A stretch of 49,841 nt of DNA from an uncultured Alphaproteobacteria bacterium (GTDB taxonomy: Bacteria; Pseudomonadota; Alphaproteobacteria; Rs-D84): NCBI GenBank assembly GCA_944389555.1, contig CALXMU010000005.1:1-49841 (forward strand). Reading direction: 5' to 3'. Both the position numbers and the translations under genes were made by a program. A model generated the notes under the pieces. That model made no database searches. It was given only the letters and a program-made list of their open reading frames with translations, and had not been told where the DNA came from. This document shows, piece by piece, positions 13,866 through 22,025 of the stretch (its first letter is position 1; every line of letters begins with the position of its first letter).

Positions 13866-14924
13866 TTACATCAATCCAAATACACGAGCTAAATCATTCC
13901 ACATTGTTAATGCGAACAGACCGATTATAAACAACCAACCTGCAATAATCGCGATTTCCATACCACGTCCGCCTAACTTACGTCTAGTTATACCTTCTAT
14001 TATCAATATGAGTAAATAACCACCGTCAAGTACTGGTAATGGTAAAAGATTTATAACAGCTAAATTAACTGATAGCAATGCAATAATTGACAACAAAGCA
14101 ATGATTCCCATTGCCAAAGCCTGGCCAGAAACTTCCGCTATTGTTATGAATGAGCCAAGCTGTTTGGTTGAACGTTCACCTGTTACGATTTGCTTTAAAA
14201 CAACTAATAAAGTTTTTGATTGATAATATGTTTCACGTGCGCCAGCATATAAACCATCAAAGAAACCCTTTTTACGCAATTCTGTTTTACTGCCGTCCGC
14301 AATCAACCCCCATCTTTCTGCAGGAGATAATTGTACTCGTACTAAGTTTTCTTTACGCAATAACAAAACGTCTGCGTCATGGTTAGAGGCTAATTCTTTT
14401 GCGATAATTAACTCGCCCCAATTAGTAATTTTAGCGTCATCAATTCTAACAATTATATCACCTGGTTTAACGCCTGCGTTAAATGCCACGCTTTCTTGAA
14501 TTACCTGTCCGACGACAGGCAATTGTACTTGCTTTGGCTGGAACATAAAAATTCCAGAATATATCAACCAGGCAAGCAAGAAATTCATAGTTACGCCAGC
14601 CGCAACAATGATGAATTGTTTCCAAGCCGGTGCAGATAAATAATGTCCTTTTTTCTTTTCTGCTGGTAATTCGGCATATTTTTTACGGTCAAACATGTCT
14701 TCCTGACCGTAAATAGAAACGTAACCACCCAAAGGCAGACAAGCTAACTTCCAAACCGTTCCGTGTTTATCGTGCCATTTTATGATTGCTGGTCCGAAAC
14801 CTATTGAAAAAGTATCAACGCGAACACCTGCCCAACGAGCGGCAAGAAAGTGCCCAAGTTCATGGACAAAAACGACAATTCCTAAAACAATCAATAATGC
14901 GACAATTGCCAAAACGATTTGCAT
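13866..14924 (-). CDS. rseP: Site-2 intramembrane zinc protease RseP
   Basis: 352 residues. Zinc motif HELGH at 21-25 in the first transmembrane helix, one PDZ domain (about 125-190, GQVIQESVAFNAGVKPGDII), and the second metal-side motif LPLPVLDGG near 300. It cuts membrane-embedded signal-peptide or anti-sigma remnants. Alphaproteobacterial members often have one or two PDZ domains; only one is seen here. It lies between the decayed Nudix gene and bamA. Confidence 0.95.
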   Translation of the reverse strand: MQIVLAIVALLIVLGIVVFVHELGHFLAARWAGVRVDTFSIGFGPAIIKWHDKHGTVWKLACLPLGGYVSIYGQEDMFDRKKYAELPAEKKKGHYLSAPAWKQFIIVAAGVTMNFLLAWLIYSGIFMFQPKQVQLPVVGQVIQESVAFNAGVKPGDIIVRIDDAKITNWGELIIAKELASNHDADVLLLRKENLVRVQLSPAERWGLIADGSKTELRKKGFFDGLYAGARETYYQSKTLLVVLKQIVTGERSTKQLGSFITIAEVSGQALAMGIIALLSIIALLSVNLAVINLLPLPVLDGGYLLILIIEGITRRKLGGRGMEIAIIAGWLFIIGLFALTMWNDLARVFGLM

Positions 14925-14948
14925 GATTACCTTTCCTTTGCGCTTTAC

Positions 14949-15158
14949 TTATAAGTCTCCTGTTAAACGCTTCGCACCTTCTAGAAGTCCTTCAGCGAAT
15001 TTAAATTTTACACTCGGCATAGTTCAAATTCCTTCGCCATGTAAATCAGAATCTGCCAGTGCTGCGTCGGTGTTACGTAACCCCATTAAAATTTTCCCTT
15101 CTGGATTACGTACCATTACCCCCATACCAGCACGTGTTACACGAGGTTTTTCTGACAT
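14949..15158 (-). pseudogene. Decayed Nudix hydrolase remnant
   Basis: Translation from ATG 15158 gives MSEKPRVTRAGMGVMVRNPE, then GKILMGLRNTD...HGEG, the first strand of a Nudix domain. A TGA at codon 45 (15024-15026) stands where the family has Trp in 'GeGtWalPGG'. The same frame continues with TMPSVKFKFAEGLLEGAKR, a damaged copy of 'mPGGkfefGEgleegAkRE', and stops at 14949. The Nudix box has therefore lost both Gly of PGG and its catalytic Glu region. It lies in the frr-uppS-cdsA-rseP run exactly where dxr usually sits. TGA ends other genes here, so this is a stop and not recoded Trp. Confidence 0.7.
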
Positions 15159-15171
15159 TTTTCTTCCTTTT

Positions 15172-15816
15172 TTATAACATGATTAGCCATATTAAGGGCA
15201 GAGCATAAATCCAACCGTCAAATCTATCCAACAAACCACCGTGTCCCGGTAAAATGCGACTAAAATCTTTCAAACCCAGTTTACGTTTAATCCAACTAGC
15301 GGTTAAATCACCATATTGAGATAATAAGGATATACCGATACCAATCCACATAAGTTGCGGCATGAATACATCGGCACCTAGTAACCCGTACATTATTGAA
15401 GCGATAGTTCCGCAGATGATACCACCAATTTGCCCGGACCAAGTTTTATGCGCGGATAAGCGCTCCCACATTTTATCGCCGCCAATCATTTTTCCAAAGA
15501 ACCAAGCACCGATATCAGCGCACGAAATGATTAACAACAATAATAACATAATCCAAGGTCTTGTTCCGACATAAGCAGCTGCGACGAACATTACAATCAA
15601 CCAAGCAAAGAACGTTGCAAAGAGCCAGATGTTCTTTTTAAGTATATCTTTCGGTGCGCAACATAAACAGATTGTCAGTTCTATAATCATGCCCAGCACT
15701 ATTAGCATGCTTAAATATTTTACAGCTGGTATTCCGAAGTATTCACCGACAGCGGCTAATACAGCGATTAAAACCATAACGAATCCAACGATAATTCTTT
15801 GCATAGTATTTGACAC
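15172..15816 (-). CDS. cdsA: Phosphatidate cytidylyltransferase
   Basis: 214 residues from GTG 15816, with AAGAGG 8 bases upstream; the ATG at 15804 has no such site. It makes CDP-diacylglycerol for phospholipid synthesis in the inner membrane. Six or more hydrophobic helices. The signature at the C-terminal side reads SWIKRKLGLKDFSRILPGHG, then GLLDRFDG, matching 'S..KR..g.KDfg.liPGHGGilDR.D'. Shorter than E. coli CdsA (about 285), as is common in alphaproteobacteria. Confidence 0.93.
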   Translation of the reverse strand: MSNTMQRIIVGFVMVLIAVLAAVGEYFGIPAVKYLSMLIVLGMIIELTICLCCAPKDILKKNIWLFATFFAWLIVMFVAAAYVGTRPWIMLLLLLIISCADIGAWFFGKMIGGDKMWERLSAHKTWSGQIGGIICGTIASIMYGLLGADVFMPQLMWIGIGISLLSQYGDLTASWIKRKLGLKDFSRILPGHGGLLDRFDGWIYALPLIWLIML

Positions 15817-15828
15817 TTTTATAGCCTC

Positions 15829-16587
15829 TTATTTTTTACGACCTGAATAATTAGCTTTTTTCCCGCCACCAAAACGTCTGTTACGCTTTGCATATTCATC
15901 CAAAGTATATTGCCATAATTTTTCGCTGCGGACTAAGTCTGGCCAATGTTCCGGCAAGAAAAGCAGTTCTGCATAAGCCAATTTCCACAGCAAGAAATTA
16001 GAAATTCTAAATTCATTACTTGTGCGAACCATTAAATCGATTGGTAATAATTCGCCTGTGTCAAGATAAGTTTCAAAAGTATCTTTATCAACTTGTTCGC
16101 CGGCTTCAATTGCGGCGTTTACTGCGGCAACGATTTCATCTTGTCCGCCATAGTTCAAAGCAAATACTACTGTTCCACCAGTATTTTCAGCGGAAGTTTT
16201 TTCTAGTTCGTCGCATTTTTTAGCCAATTTCTTTGGCAATCTATCACGAGAACCGATAACGCGATAGCGAAGATTTTTTTCTAACGCGTGCTTCATATTT
16301 TTATCTAATTCTGTGTAAAATAAATCCATCAAGAAATCGACTTCTTCTTGAGAGCGGTTCCAGTTTTCAGTTGAAAACAAGAAGAAGGTTATAGTTGTAA
16401 CACCATGAGCGAAGAACCAATCGACTAGTTTTTCGAAGTTGGCGATACCAGCTTTATGACCTGCCAATGGGGGCAGCCCGCGCGCTTCGGCCCAACGGCG
16501 GTTACCATCGCATATGAAAGCGATATGTTGCGGAATTTTAGGCGTATCAACGATTTGAGTTTCTTTCTTTTTGAATAATTTGAACAT
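15829..16587 (-). CDS. uppS: Di-trans,poly-cis-undecaprenyl-diphosphate synthase
   Basis: 252 residues. It condenses isopentenyl units onto farnesyl diphosphate to make the C55 carrier for peptidoglycan and surface glycans. FICDGNRRWAEARGL holds catalytic Asp27, GHKAG binds pyrophosphate, and LMVRTSNEFRISNFLLWKLA with YAELLF is the C-terminal substrate site. The 'RTGGE' Gly pair is replaced by Ser-Asn. Followed 12 bases later by cdsA, preceded by frr. Confidence 0.94.
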   Translation of the reverse strand: MFKLFKKKETQIVDTPKIPQHIAFICDGNRRWAEARGLPPLAGHKAGIANFEKLVDWFFAHGVTTITFFLFSTENWNRSQEEVDFLMDLFYTELDKNMKHALEKNLRYRVIGSRDRLPKKLAKKCDELEKTSAENTGGTVVFALNYGGQDEIVAAVNAAIEAGEQVDKDTFETYLDTGELLPIDLMVRTSNEFRISNFLLWKLAYAELLFLPEHWPDLVRSEKLWQYTLDEYAKRNRRFGGGKKANYSGRKK

Positions 16588-16626
16588 TTTTTATCCGATT
16601 ATTTTGATGATTATTAGCGTACATAT

Positions 16627-17187
16627 TTATACAGACATAATATCTGCTTCTTTCTGTTTAGCCAATGCGTCAACTTCATCGGCGCGTCTATCAAAGACTT
16701 TCTGTAAATCGTCTTCGAATTTACGCTGATCATCTTCAGAAATTTCTTTGTCTGTAACGGCGCGTTTGATTTTGCCCATAGCATCTTGACGGATGTTGCG
16801 CATAGAAATTTTTGCTTCTTCTGCGTATTTACCGGCAACTTTGGTCAACTCTTTTCTGCGTTCTTCTGTCAATGGCGGCATGTTTAAGCGGATAACACCA
16901 CCGGCTGTCATAGGATTTAAACCAAGACCAGAATCACGGATTGCTTTTTCAACAGCACCTGCATTGTTTATGTCCCATACCGTAACAGTAAGCGTCTGAT
17001 TATCTGGTGTTGCGACTGTTGCTACCTGATTTAGGGGCATATCAGAACCATATACAGGTACGCGTACACCGTCTAAAAGATGTACAGATGCGCGCCCCGT
17101 GCGTAAACCAGCAAATTCGCCTTTTAAAACTTCCAGAGTTTGTTGGGTTTTTTGTTCAACTTCTGCTTTCAGTGATTGATAATCCAT
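16627..17187 (-). CDS. frr: Ribosome recycling factor
   Basis: 186 residues from ATG 17187 with AAGGAG 8 bases upstream; an in-frame start at 17220 has no such site. It splits post-termination ribosomes together with EF-G. GLRTGRASVHLLDGVRVPVY and the C-terminal block KISMRNIRQDAMGKIKRA are diagnostic. It is the first gene of the frr-uppS-cdsA-rseP-bamA run in the window; the usual upstream pyrH/tsf/rpsB are absent, with tRNA genes there instead. Confidence 0.96.
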   Translation of the reverse strand: MDYQSLKAEVEQKTQQTLEVLKGEFAGLRTGRASVHLLDGVRVPVYGSDMPLNQVATVATPDNQTLTVTVWDINNAGAVEKAIRDSGLGLNPMTAGGVIRLNMPPLTEERRKELTKVAGKYAEEAKISMRNIRQDAMGKIKRAVTDKEISEDDQRKFEDDLQKVFDRRADEVDALAKQKEADIMSV

Positions 17188-17267
17188 AATAAATCTCCTT
17201 ATGTTCAAAAATGGTAGCAAATTGATTTGACTTTTGGCAAGAAGAAATATAGAATATTGCTTCGCAT

Positions 17268-17343
17268 GGGGTTGTAGCTCAGTTGGTAGAGCACTTGCAT
17301 GGCATGCAAGGGGTCGTCGGTTCGAGTCCGATCAGCTCCACCA
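17268..17343 (+). tRNA. tRNA-Ala (anticodon GGC)
   Basis: Full cloverleaf: acceptor GGGGTTG/CAGCTCC, D-arm GCTC-AGTTGGTA-GAGC, anticodon stem CTTGC/GCAAG with loop ATGGCAT (anticodon GGC), T-arm with TTCGAGT, and encoded CCA at 17341-17343. Confidence 0.96.
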
Positions 17344-17358
17344 AGAAGAATTGAGTAT

Positions 17359-17436
17359 GGCGGATGTAGCTCAGCTGGTTAGAGCGTTGGTTTGTGGTAC
17401 CAAATGTCGCCGGTTCGAATCCGGTCATCCGCCCCA
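17359..17436 (+). tRNA. tRNA-His (anticodon GTG)
   Basis: Acceptor GCGGATG/CATCCGC with G-1 (17359) opposite C73, the histidine identity pair. Anticodon stem TTGGT/ACCAA with loop TTGTGGT (anticodon GTG), T-loop TTCGAAT, encoded CCA at 17434-17436. A terminator hairpin follows at once. Confidence 0.96.
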
Positions 17437-17476
17437 GTTATAAAAAATGCTCGCTTTGGCGGGCATTTTTTATAAC
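17437..17476 (+). terminator. Terminator after tRNA-His
   Basis: GTTATAAAAAATGC pairs with GCATTTTTTATAAC, extended by CGC/GCG around a TTTG loop. It is near-symmetrical and has T-runs on both strands. Confidence 0.85.
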
Positions 17477-17645
17477 TCTGGACGGGTCGGGTTCGAACCG
17501 GAGGTTCGCATACGAGTCAGTGAGACGACCGAAGGGAAGACGAACGTGAACGAGTGGTGAGCAGCACCGTTAGGTGCGACAAGCGAACAATACGAAGCCC
17601 TGCAATAAAATTGCTGGGCGCAGGTGTTCCGGTCATCCGCCCCAG
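17477..17645. repeat. GC-rich folded element ending in a copy of the tRNA-His 3' end
   Basis: About 170 bases, much more GC-rich than its surroundings. Its right end (17628-17645, TCCGGTCATCCGCCCCAG) repeats exactly the last 18 bases of the tRNA-His region (17420-17437). Its left end has a T-arm-like GGGTTCGAACCGG. The interior contains hairpins GCACC-GTTA-GGTGC (17564-17577) and GCCC-t-GCAAT-AAA-ATTGC-t-GGGC (17597-17619), and ends TCTGG/CCAGA can pair. It could be the scar of a second tRNA-His copy, an attachment-site duplicate, a small palindromic mobile repeat, or a structured RNA. No ORF or promoter is seen inside. Confidence 0.5.
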
Positions 17646-17682
17646 AATAAAAAAGTCGCCGTAAGGCGATTTTTTATTCTGG
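17642..17682. terminator. Long symmetrical terminator closing the tRNA region
   Basis: CCAGAATAAAAAA and TTTTTTATTCTGG flank TCGCC-GTAA-GGCGA, giving an 18-bp stem with one bulge. It has T-runs on both strands. It has the same design as the tRNA-His terminator (CCAG, A-run, GC hairpin, T-run, CTGG). Confidence 0.85.
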
Positions 17683-17712
17683 GTAAGGGGGCAACCGTTA
17701 TGTATATTTTTG

Positions 17713-17743
17713 TTGACAACAATAAGTTTTGGTCTGTTATTTT
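17713..17743 (+). promoter_or_regulatory. Promoter of the coiled-coil gene
   Basis: TTGACA (17713-17718) with a -10-like TTATTTT at 17737-17743 (18-19-base spacer). The start lies about 17 bases before the ribosome-binding site of the coiled-coil gene. Confidence 0.45.
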
Positions 17744-17766
17744 ATAGCAAGATAAAAGGATTTTAT

Positions 17767-18069
17767 ATGTCAGAAATACAAGAATTACATGGACAGATTG
17801 AATTTTTAAAAGAACATAGTGCTCGTTTGCATGGTGAAAAGAAGCATTTGGAGCATAAATTAGAAAAAGCTGCCGAAGAAAAAAGTAATTTGTTGAAGAA
17901 GTTGGCAGAGGCAGAAAATAAAGCACTATTGGCGGAAAGAAAAGCTGCTAAATTTGAAGCTGAAAACAGAGATTTGCACAAGAAGTTAGAAGTATTAAAA
18001 GAATTTAATACAAGATTGAATGAACAGGTAACATATGCGGAAAGTTTGCAATACGTTCGTCAGAAATAA
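17767..18069 (+). CDS. Small coiled-coil protein
   Basis: 100 residues from ATG 17767, preceded by AAAGGA. Almost the whole chain (about 4-90) is charged heptad repeat: IEFLKEHSARLHGEKKHLEH, KLEKAAEEKSNLLKKLAEAE. No signal peptide, membrane segment or catalytic motif. It stands alone between two terminators with its own promoter. Function unknown; small coiled-coil proteins of this type act as dimeric scaffolds or division/segregation helpers, but nothing here decides this. Confidence 0.7.
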   Translation: MSEIQELHGQIEFLKEHSARLHGEKKHLEHKLEKAAEEKSNLLKKLAEAENKALLAERKAAKFEAENRDLHKKLEVLKEFNTRLNEQVTYAESLQYVRQK

Positions 18070-18071
18070 AA

Positions 18072-18098
18072 AACGCCCATTCGGGCGTTTTTTATTTA
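18072..18098. terminator. Bidirectional terminator between the coiled-coil gene and rne
   Basis: AACGCCC (18072-18078), ATTC loop, GGGCGTT (18083-18089), with A-run before and T-run after. It overlaps the stop of the minus-strand RNase gene. Confidence 0.88.
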
Positions 18099-19892
18099 AC
18101 CAACCAGTTTATGCCACAGACTGGATTTTTTTGCTGGTGCTTTCTTACGGCGACGGCGCGGGGCGTTCATCGTCGTTTTCTTTGCCTCAACATGTTGGGC
18201 GTTTTTCTTTTTCGCATCAGTAGATGGCTCGTATGCCGCCAGTAATTCTTCTGTCTTATTCTGTTCTGGGGCGACGCGTTGAATTGAATATTGGTCAATA
18301 TTCATCAAACTATCGTCGCCGACGATAACGATTTCTGTTTCAAATTCGGCTTCCATAGCCGCCAATTCAGCGCGTTTATGATTTAATAAATAAATCGCAA
18401 CATCTGTCGGAACCGTCATGATTATCTTTTGAGCGGTCTTTGCCAACAGCTTTTCTTGCAAATGGCGGAACAATATTATTGCAGCCGTTTGAATGCTTGG
18501 AACAACGCCAGCACCCATACAGTGCGGGCACTGTACATATGAAGATTCCATAAAACTACTGCGTAAACGTTGGCGAGACAGCATCAATACGCCAAAGTTG
18601 TTGATTTTTGCGACCTGTGTACGTGCGCGATCACGTTTCATAACTTCACGCATTTTTGCTTCTAATTTACGGTTGTTCTTTTCTTCTTCCATATCAATGA
18701 AGTCGATTGCAACAATTCCCGCTAAGTCACGCAGACGTAATTGTAAGGCAATTTCTTCGGCCGCCTCTAGATTAGTGTTCAAAGCAGTCTGTTCAATGTC
18801 TTTTTCCTTTATAGCACGGGAAGAATTTACGTCAATCGTAACCATTGCTTCTGTCTGGTTGATTACCAATGAACCGCCCGATGGTAATTGTACGTATGGA
18901 CCATGTAAACCTTCTAATTGTTTTTCAACGCCAGCTTTTACCATTAAAGGAACGGCGGGGTCTTTATATAGAACCAGTTGCTTCCTGGGCGCTTTGCCAT
19001 ACATCTGTTGAAAGTATTGCTTGGCCGCATCATATGCTTCTTCACCTTGAATGACCAAAACATCGTCTTTGTCGGATAGGAAGTCACGAACTACGCGACG
19101 TAATAAAGAATCTTCTGTATGTATTGTGACTGGGGCAACTGATTCTAAAGTAGTTTTACGAATTTCGTTCCATAAATTTACTAAGTAATCATAATCGTTT
19201 GCTATATCCGTTTGGTTCGCACCAAAAGCTGCGGTACGTAAAACAACGGTCATTCCTTTTGGAATCTTTAGATTATGAAGTATTTCACGCAGACGCGCAC
19301 GTTCTGCTTTGTCGGAAATCTTCTTAGAAATACCATAACTATTGCGTTTACGAGAATTTGGCATCAAAACAGCAAAGCGACCAGCCAATGACAAATAAGT
19401 TGTCATAGAAGCGCCTTTCTGACCGCGTTCTTCTTTAACGCCTTGAACCAGTAAAATTTGTTTAGGTTTAATTACGTCCTGAATTTTGAATTCATGAGAA
19501 CGTTTAACTAATTCTTTATTATCTTCGCCGGCGCTATGGTCGTCGTATTCTGCGACTTCATCATTTTCATCGTCTGGGTCGTCATCATCATCAACGATAT
19601 TGGCGTGCGCCAATTCCAGTAATTTCTTTTTCTGTTCAGGGGTTACCTGATAATAGTCAGGATGAATTTCCGAAAACGGTAAGAAACCGTTCTTACCAGA
19701 ACCATAATCAACGAAAGCCGCCTGCAAGGAAGGTTCGACGCGAATAACCTTTGCCAGATAAATGTTCCCTTTTATCTGGGGTTTAGTGGTTGTTTCAACG
19801 TCAAAATCAGAAACACGGTTGGTAGCGGTATCTACCACAACCACGCGGGTTTCCTCCGGGTGGACTGCGTCCACATAAATCTTCTTTGACAT
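18096..19892 (-). CDS. rne: Ribonuclease E/G
   Basis: 598 residues. The endoribonuclease that starts mRNA decay and matures rRNA. S1 domain near the N-terminus (KGNIYLAKVIRVEPSLQAAF, GFLPFSEIHPDYY) interrupted by an acidic insertion (DDDDDPDDENDE), a feature of alphaproteobacterial RNase E. Catalytic DNase I-like region with the metal-binding Asp residues in TIDVNSS and AIDFIDME, and the zinc-link CPHC. After the small domain only about 100 residues remain, ending in a basic tail (RRRRKKAPAKK). That compares with several hundred in E. coli, so the degradosome scaffold is mostly missing. Confidence 0.92.
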   Translation of the reverse strand: MSKKIYVDAVHPEETRVVVVDTATNRVSDFDVETTTKPQIKGNIYLAKVIRVEPSLQAAFVDYGSGKNGFLPFSEIHPDYYQVTPEQKKKLLELAHANIVDDDDDPDDENDEVAEYDDHSAGEDNKELVKRSHEFKIQDVIKPKQILLVQGVKEERGQKGASMTTYLSLAGRFAVLMPNSRKRNSYGISKKISDKAERARLREILHNLKIPKGMTVVLRTAAFGANQTDIANDYDYLVNLWNEIRKTTLESVAPVTIHTEDSLLRRVVRDFLSDKDDVLVIQGEEAYDAAKQYFQQMYGKAPRKQLVLYKDPAVPLMVKAGVEKQLEGLHGPYVQLPSGGSLVINQTEAMVTIDVNSSRAIKEKDIEQTALNTNLEAAEEIALQLRLRDLAGIVAIDFIDMEEEKNNRKLEAKMREVMKRDRARTQVAKINNFGVLMLSRQRLRSSFMESSYVQCPHCMGAGVVPSIQTAAIILFRHLQEKLLAKTAQKIIMTVPTDVAIYLLNHKRAELAAMEAEFETEIVIVGDDSLMNIDQYSIQRVAPEQNKTEELLAAYEPSTDAKKKNAQHVEAKKTTMNAPRRRRKKAPAKKSSLWHKLVG

Positions 19893-20063
19893 TTAGTAAT
19901 CCTTTTATGTTGTACGCGTATGGAATGGCAATAATCCGTCCCTGTGGGGCGTCCATGCCCATGCCAAGAGAGTGCGCAACGATGATGAACAGCGCGTATC
20001 GAATTAAAAATAGTAGTGATAATACAAACACTTATATCAACCCCATTTCATACGTTAAATGTC

Positions 20064-20092
20064 AGCATAGCATGTCAATAACGTGCAAGCAA
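20064..20092 (-). promoter_or_regulatory. Possible rne promoter and long leader
   Basis: On the minus strand: TTGCTT (20087-20092), 17-base spacer, TATGCT (20064-20069). Transcription from here gives a leader of about 165 nt (19893-20057) without a convincing ORF. RNase E genes commonly have long self-regulating leaders; no specific structure was confirmed. Confidence 0.35.
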
Positions 20093-20097
20093 GGCAT

Positions 20098-21120
20098 TTA
20101 TTTTTTTCGGTGCTTGATATTTTTTATTTTGGCAGGAATCTGGGGTATTTTAGTTTTTGCTTCTTCCAACCAGCGTTTCATACGAGCGCGTAACCAGTTT
20201 TCATATATAAAGAACAACCCACCAGCACCAATCAATGGCAGAAGGTAGTATATTATTCTGTACGCTAAAAGAGCGCCGAATATATCAGCCTTATCAACGC
20301 TATCGGGTAGGGCAAGTAAGAAAATGCTTTCAAAAACGCCGATACCACCTGGAACTTGGCTGAAAACACCGGTTGTTTGTGCGATGACGAATAAACCTAT
20401 GTATGTGCCAAAGGGGATTTGAACAAATGGCAACAGGCAGAAATAAAGAACTAAACCCGCTAAAACGCTATCCGCGGCCCCCAGCAACATTTGTATCAAA
20501 GCGGTTTTGGTCGTAGGAACTTGGAATTTCAGATTACCGATTTTTATACTTTTCTTGTGGAAAAATATAGTCGTGGCAAAATATGCTAAAACGGCCGCAG
20601 TGCATATTATAAATAAAGAGTTTATGCCGACGCTTGCCCCAACGGATCTATCTAAAAGTGCCGAAGGAACTAAGAAATAACCAAGAATTAAAATTGCAGA
20701 GCAACCTAAGAAAAAGGTAAAACCTGAAAATGTCAACATTTTAACGATGTCGCCGCCGCTAATGCGCCATCTGGTATATAGGCGATATCTTATTGCTCCA
20801 CCGCTTACCACGGCATGCCCGGCGTTATTACTGATTGCAAAACCTAACATGCCAGCCAACATCCATTTCCACCAAGAAACTTTTCCTCCAACATAACGTA
20901 AAGCCAGAAAGTCGTATAAAGATAATGTTAGATACCCCAATAAACAGGCAATGCAGGCTAAAGTTAAGTTTGTCCACGGAATTGCTAATAGGGCGTTTAC
21001 TATGTCCTTCAAACTATACTCATGCAATTGCCACCATAGCATTCCTGCCGCAAGAATAAAGAAAAATATGCCTGAATAACTTACTAACTTTTTAAACAGA
21101 CGTTTCGTCTTTGCTGACAT
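20098..21120 (-). CDS. YbhN-type (MprF flippase-domain-like) membrane protein
   Basis: 340 residues from ATG 21120 with AAAGGA 7 bases upstream. About eight transmembrane helices. Typical features of the lysylphosphatidylglycerol-synthase N-terminal (UPF0104/YbhN) family are ISNNAGHAVVSGGAIRYRLY and VPGGIGVFESIFL. In MprF this part flips a modified lipid; stand-alone members have unclear substrates, probably lipids. No cytoplasmic synthase domain follows. Upstream of rne on the same strand and divergent from rph. Confidence 0.82.
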   Translation of the reverse strand: MSAKTKRLFKKLVSYSGIFFFILAAGMLWWQLHEYSLKDIVNALLAIPWTNLTLACIACLLGYLTLSLYDFLALRYVGGKVSWWKWMLAGMLGFAISNNAGHAVVSGGAIRYRLYTRWRISGGDIVKMLTFSGFTFFLGCSAILILGYFLVPSALLDRSVGASVGINSLFIICTAAVLAYFATTIFFHKKSIKIGNLKFQVPTTKTALIQMLLGAADSVLAGLVLYFCLLPFVQIPFGTYIGLFVIAQTTGVFSQVPGGIGVFESIFLLALPDSVDKADIFGALLAYRIIYYLLPLIGAGGLFFIYENWLRARMKRWLEEAKTKIPQIPAKIKNIKHRKK

Positions 21121-21243
21121 AAAAATCCTTTTGCAACTTTGAAGGGTACACGCATATGTGCAAAAAATCAAATGCAAAAAGCATTGAAATCAATTTCTAT
21201 TATTATATAGTAATGGGGCAAATAAATAAAGGATATAGTATAA

Positions 21244-21957
21244 ATGCGACCATCTATGCGTAAAAACGAGCAAATAAGACCCGTTTCAATGGAAACTGGG
21301 GTAAACAAGTGGGCCGAAGGTTCTTGCCTTATAAAAATGGGCGGAACCCAAGTTTTGTGTACCGCGTCTGTGGACTTAAATCAGCCTTTATGGAAACGGT
21401 TACAAAATAAGACGGGTGGTTGGGTAACTGCTGAATATTCTATGTTGCCACGTGCCAACGGTACACGAAAAGGTCGTGAAACTATGATGAAAGATCATCG
21501 CAGTGCAGAAATATCTCGACTTATAGGACGTGCGTTTCGCAGCGTTGTTGATATGGAAAAATTAGGTCGACATACGATAACAATAGACTGTGACGTAATT
21601 CAAGGTGACGGTGGAACAAGATGTGCGTCCATTACGGGAGGTTATGTTGCGCTGGTACTTGCCGTTCGGTGGCTGATGGCGCAAGGAAGAATTAAAGAAA
21701 ATCCAATACGGGATTATGTTGCCGCGATTTCTGCCGGACTTTGGAACGGTGAACTTGTATTAGATTTAGACTACGAAGAAGATTGCGTTGCAGAATTAGA
21801 TTCTAACTTTGTTGTTTCAGGCGACGGAAAATTCATAGAAATTCAAGCAACTGGGGAACAGCATCCTTTTGACCAAGATCAATTGATTCAATTGATGGAA
21901 ATGGCGTCTGGTGGGTGTAAAAAGTTAATTGACTTACAAAAGCAGGTTTTAGAATAA
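21244..21957 (+). CDS. rph: Ribonuclease PH
   Basis: 237 residues. Phosphate-dependent 3'-5' exonuclease that trims tRNA 3' ends. The N-terminal MRPSMRKNEQIRPVSMETG matches the family start and confirms the ATG. GGWVTAEYSMLPRA and TIDCDVIQGDGGTRCASITG form the active-site and phosphate-binding region. Length is normal. It is followed by its own terminator. Confidence 0.96.
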   Translation: MRPSMRKNEQIRPVSMETGVNKWAEGSCLIKMGGTQVLCTASVDLNQPLWKRLQNKTGGWVTAEYSMLPRANGTRKGRETMMKDHRSAEISRLIGRAFRSVVDMEKLGRHTITIDCDVIQGDGGTRCASITGGYVALVLAVRWLMAQGRIKENPIRDYVAAISAGLWNGELVLDLDYEEDCVAELDSNFVVSGDGKFIEIQATGEQHPFDQDQLIQLMEMASGGCKKLIDLQKQVLE

Positions 21958-21985
21958 AAATGTCGCCTTTGGGGCGGCATTTTTG
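21957..21985 (+). terminator. Terminator after rph
   Basis: ATGtCGCC and GGCGgCAT (21960-21967 with 21973-21980) form a stem closed by TTTGG, followed by TTTTTGTT. Confidence 0.8.
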
Positions 21986-22025
21986 TTATTGATAATTTGG
22001 GTCAATTTGACTACTTTTATATTAT

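Noticed and set aside
15024-15026. TGA at a conserved Trp position, suggesting UGA recoded as tryptophan
   Set aside because: TGA ends intact genes here (7469 and 10625) and normal Trp codons are TGG. The same Nudix frame also lost other key residues, so this is decay.
17234-17443. ORF across the tRNA-Ala and tRNA-His genes
   Set aside because: It is only the translation of two clear tRNA genes.
19886-20248. Plus-strand ORF over the rne leader and the end of the YbhN-like gene
   Set aside because: No ribosome-binding site, no family, and half of it is antisense to a clear membrane-protein gene.
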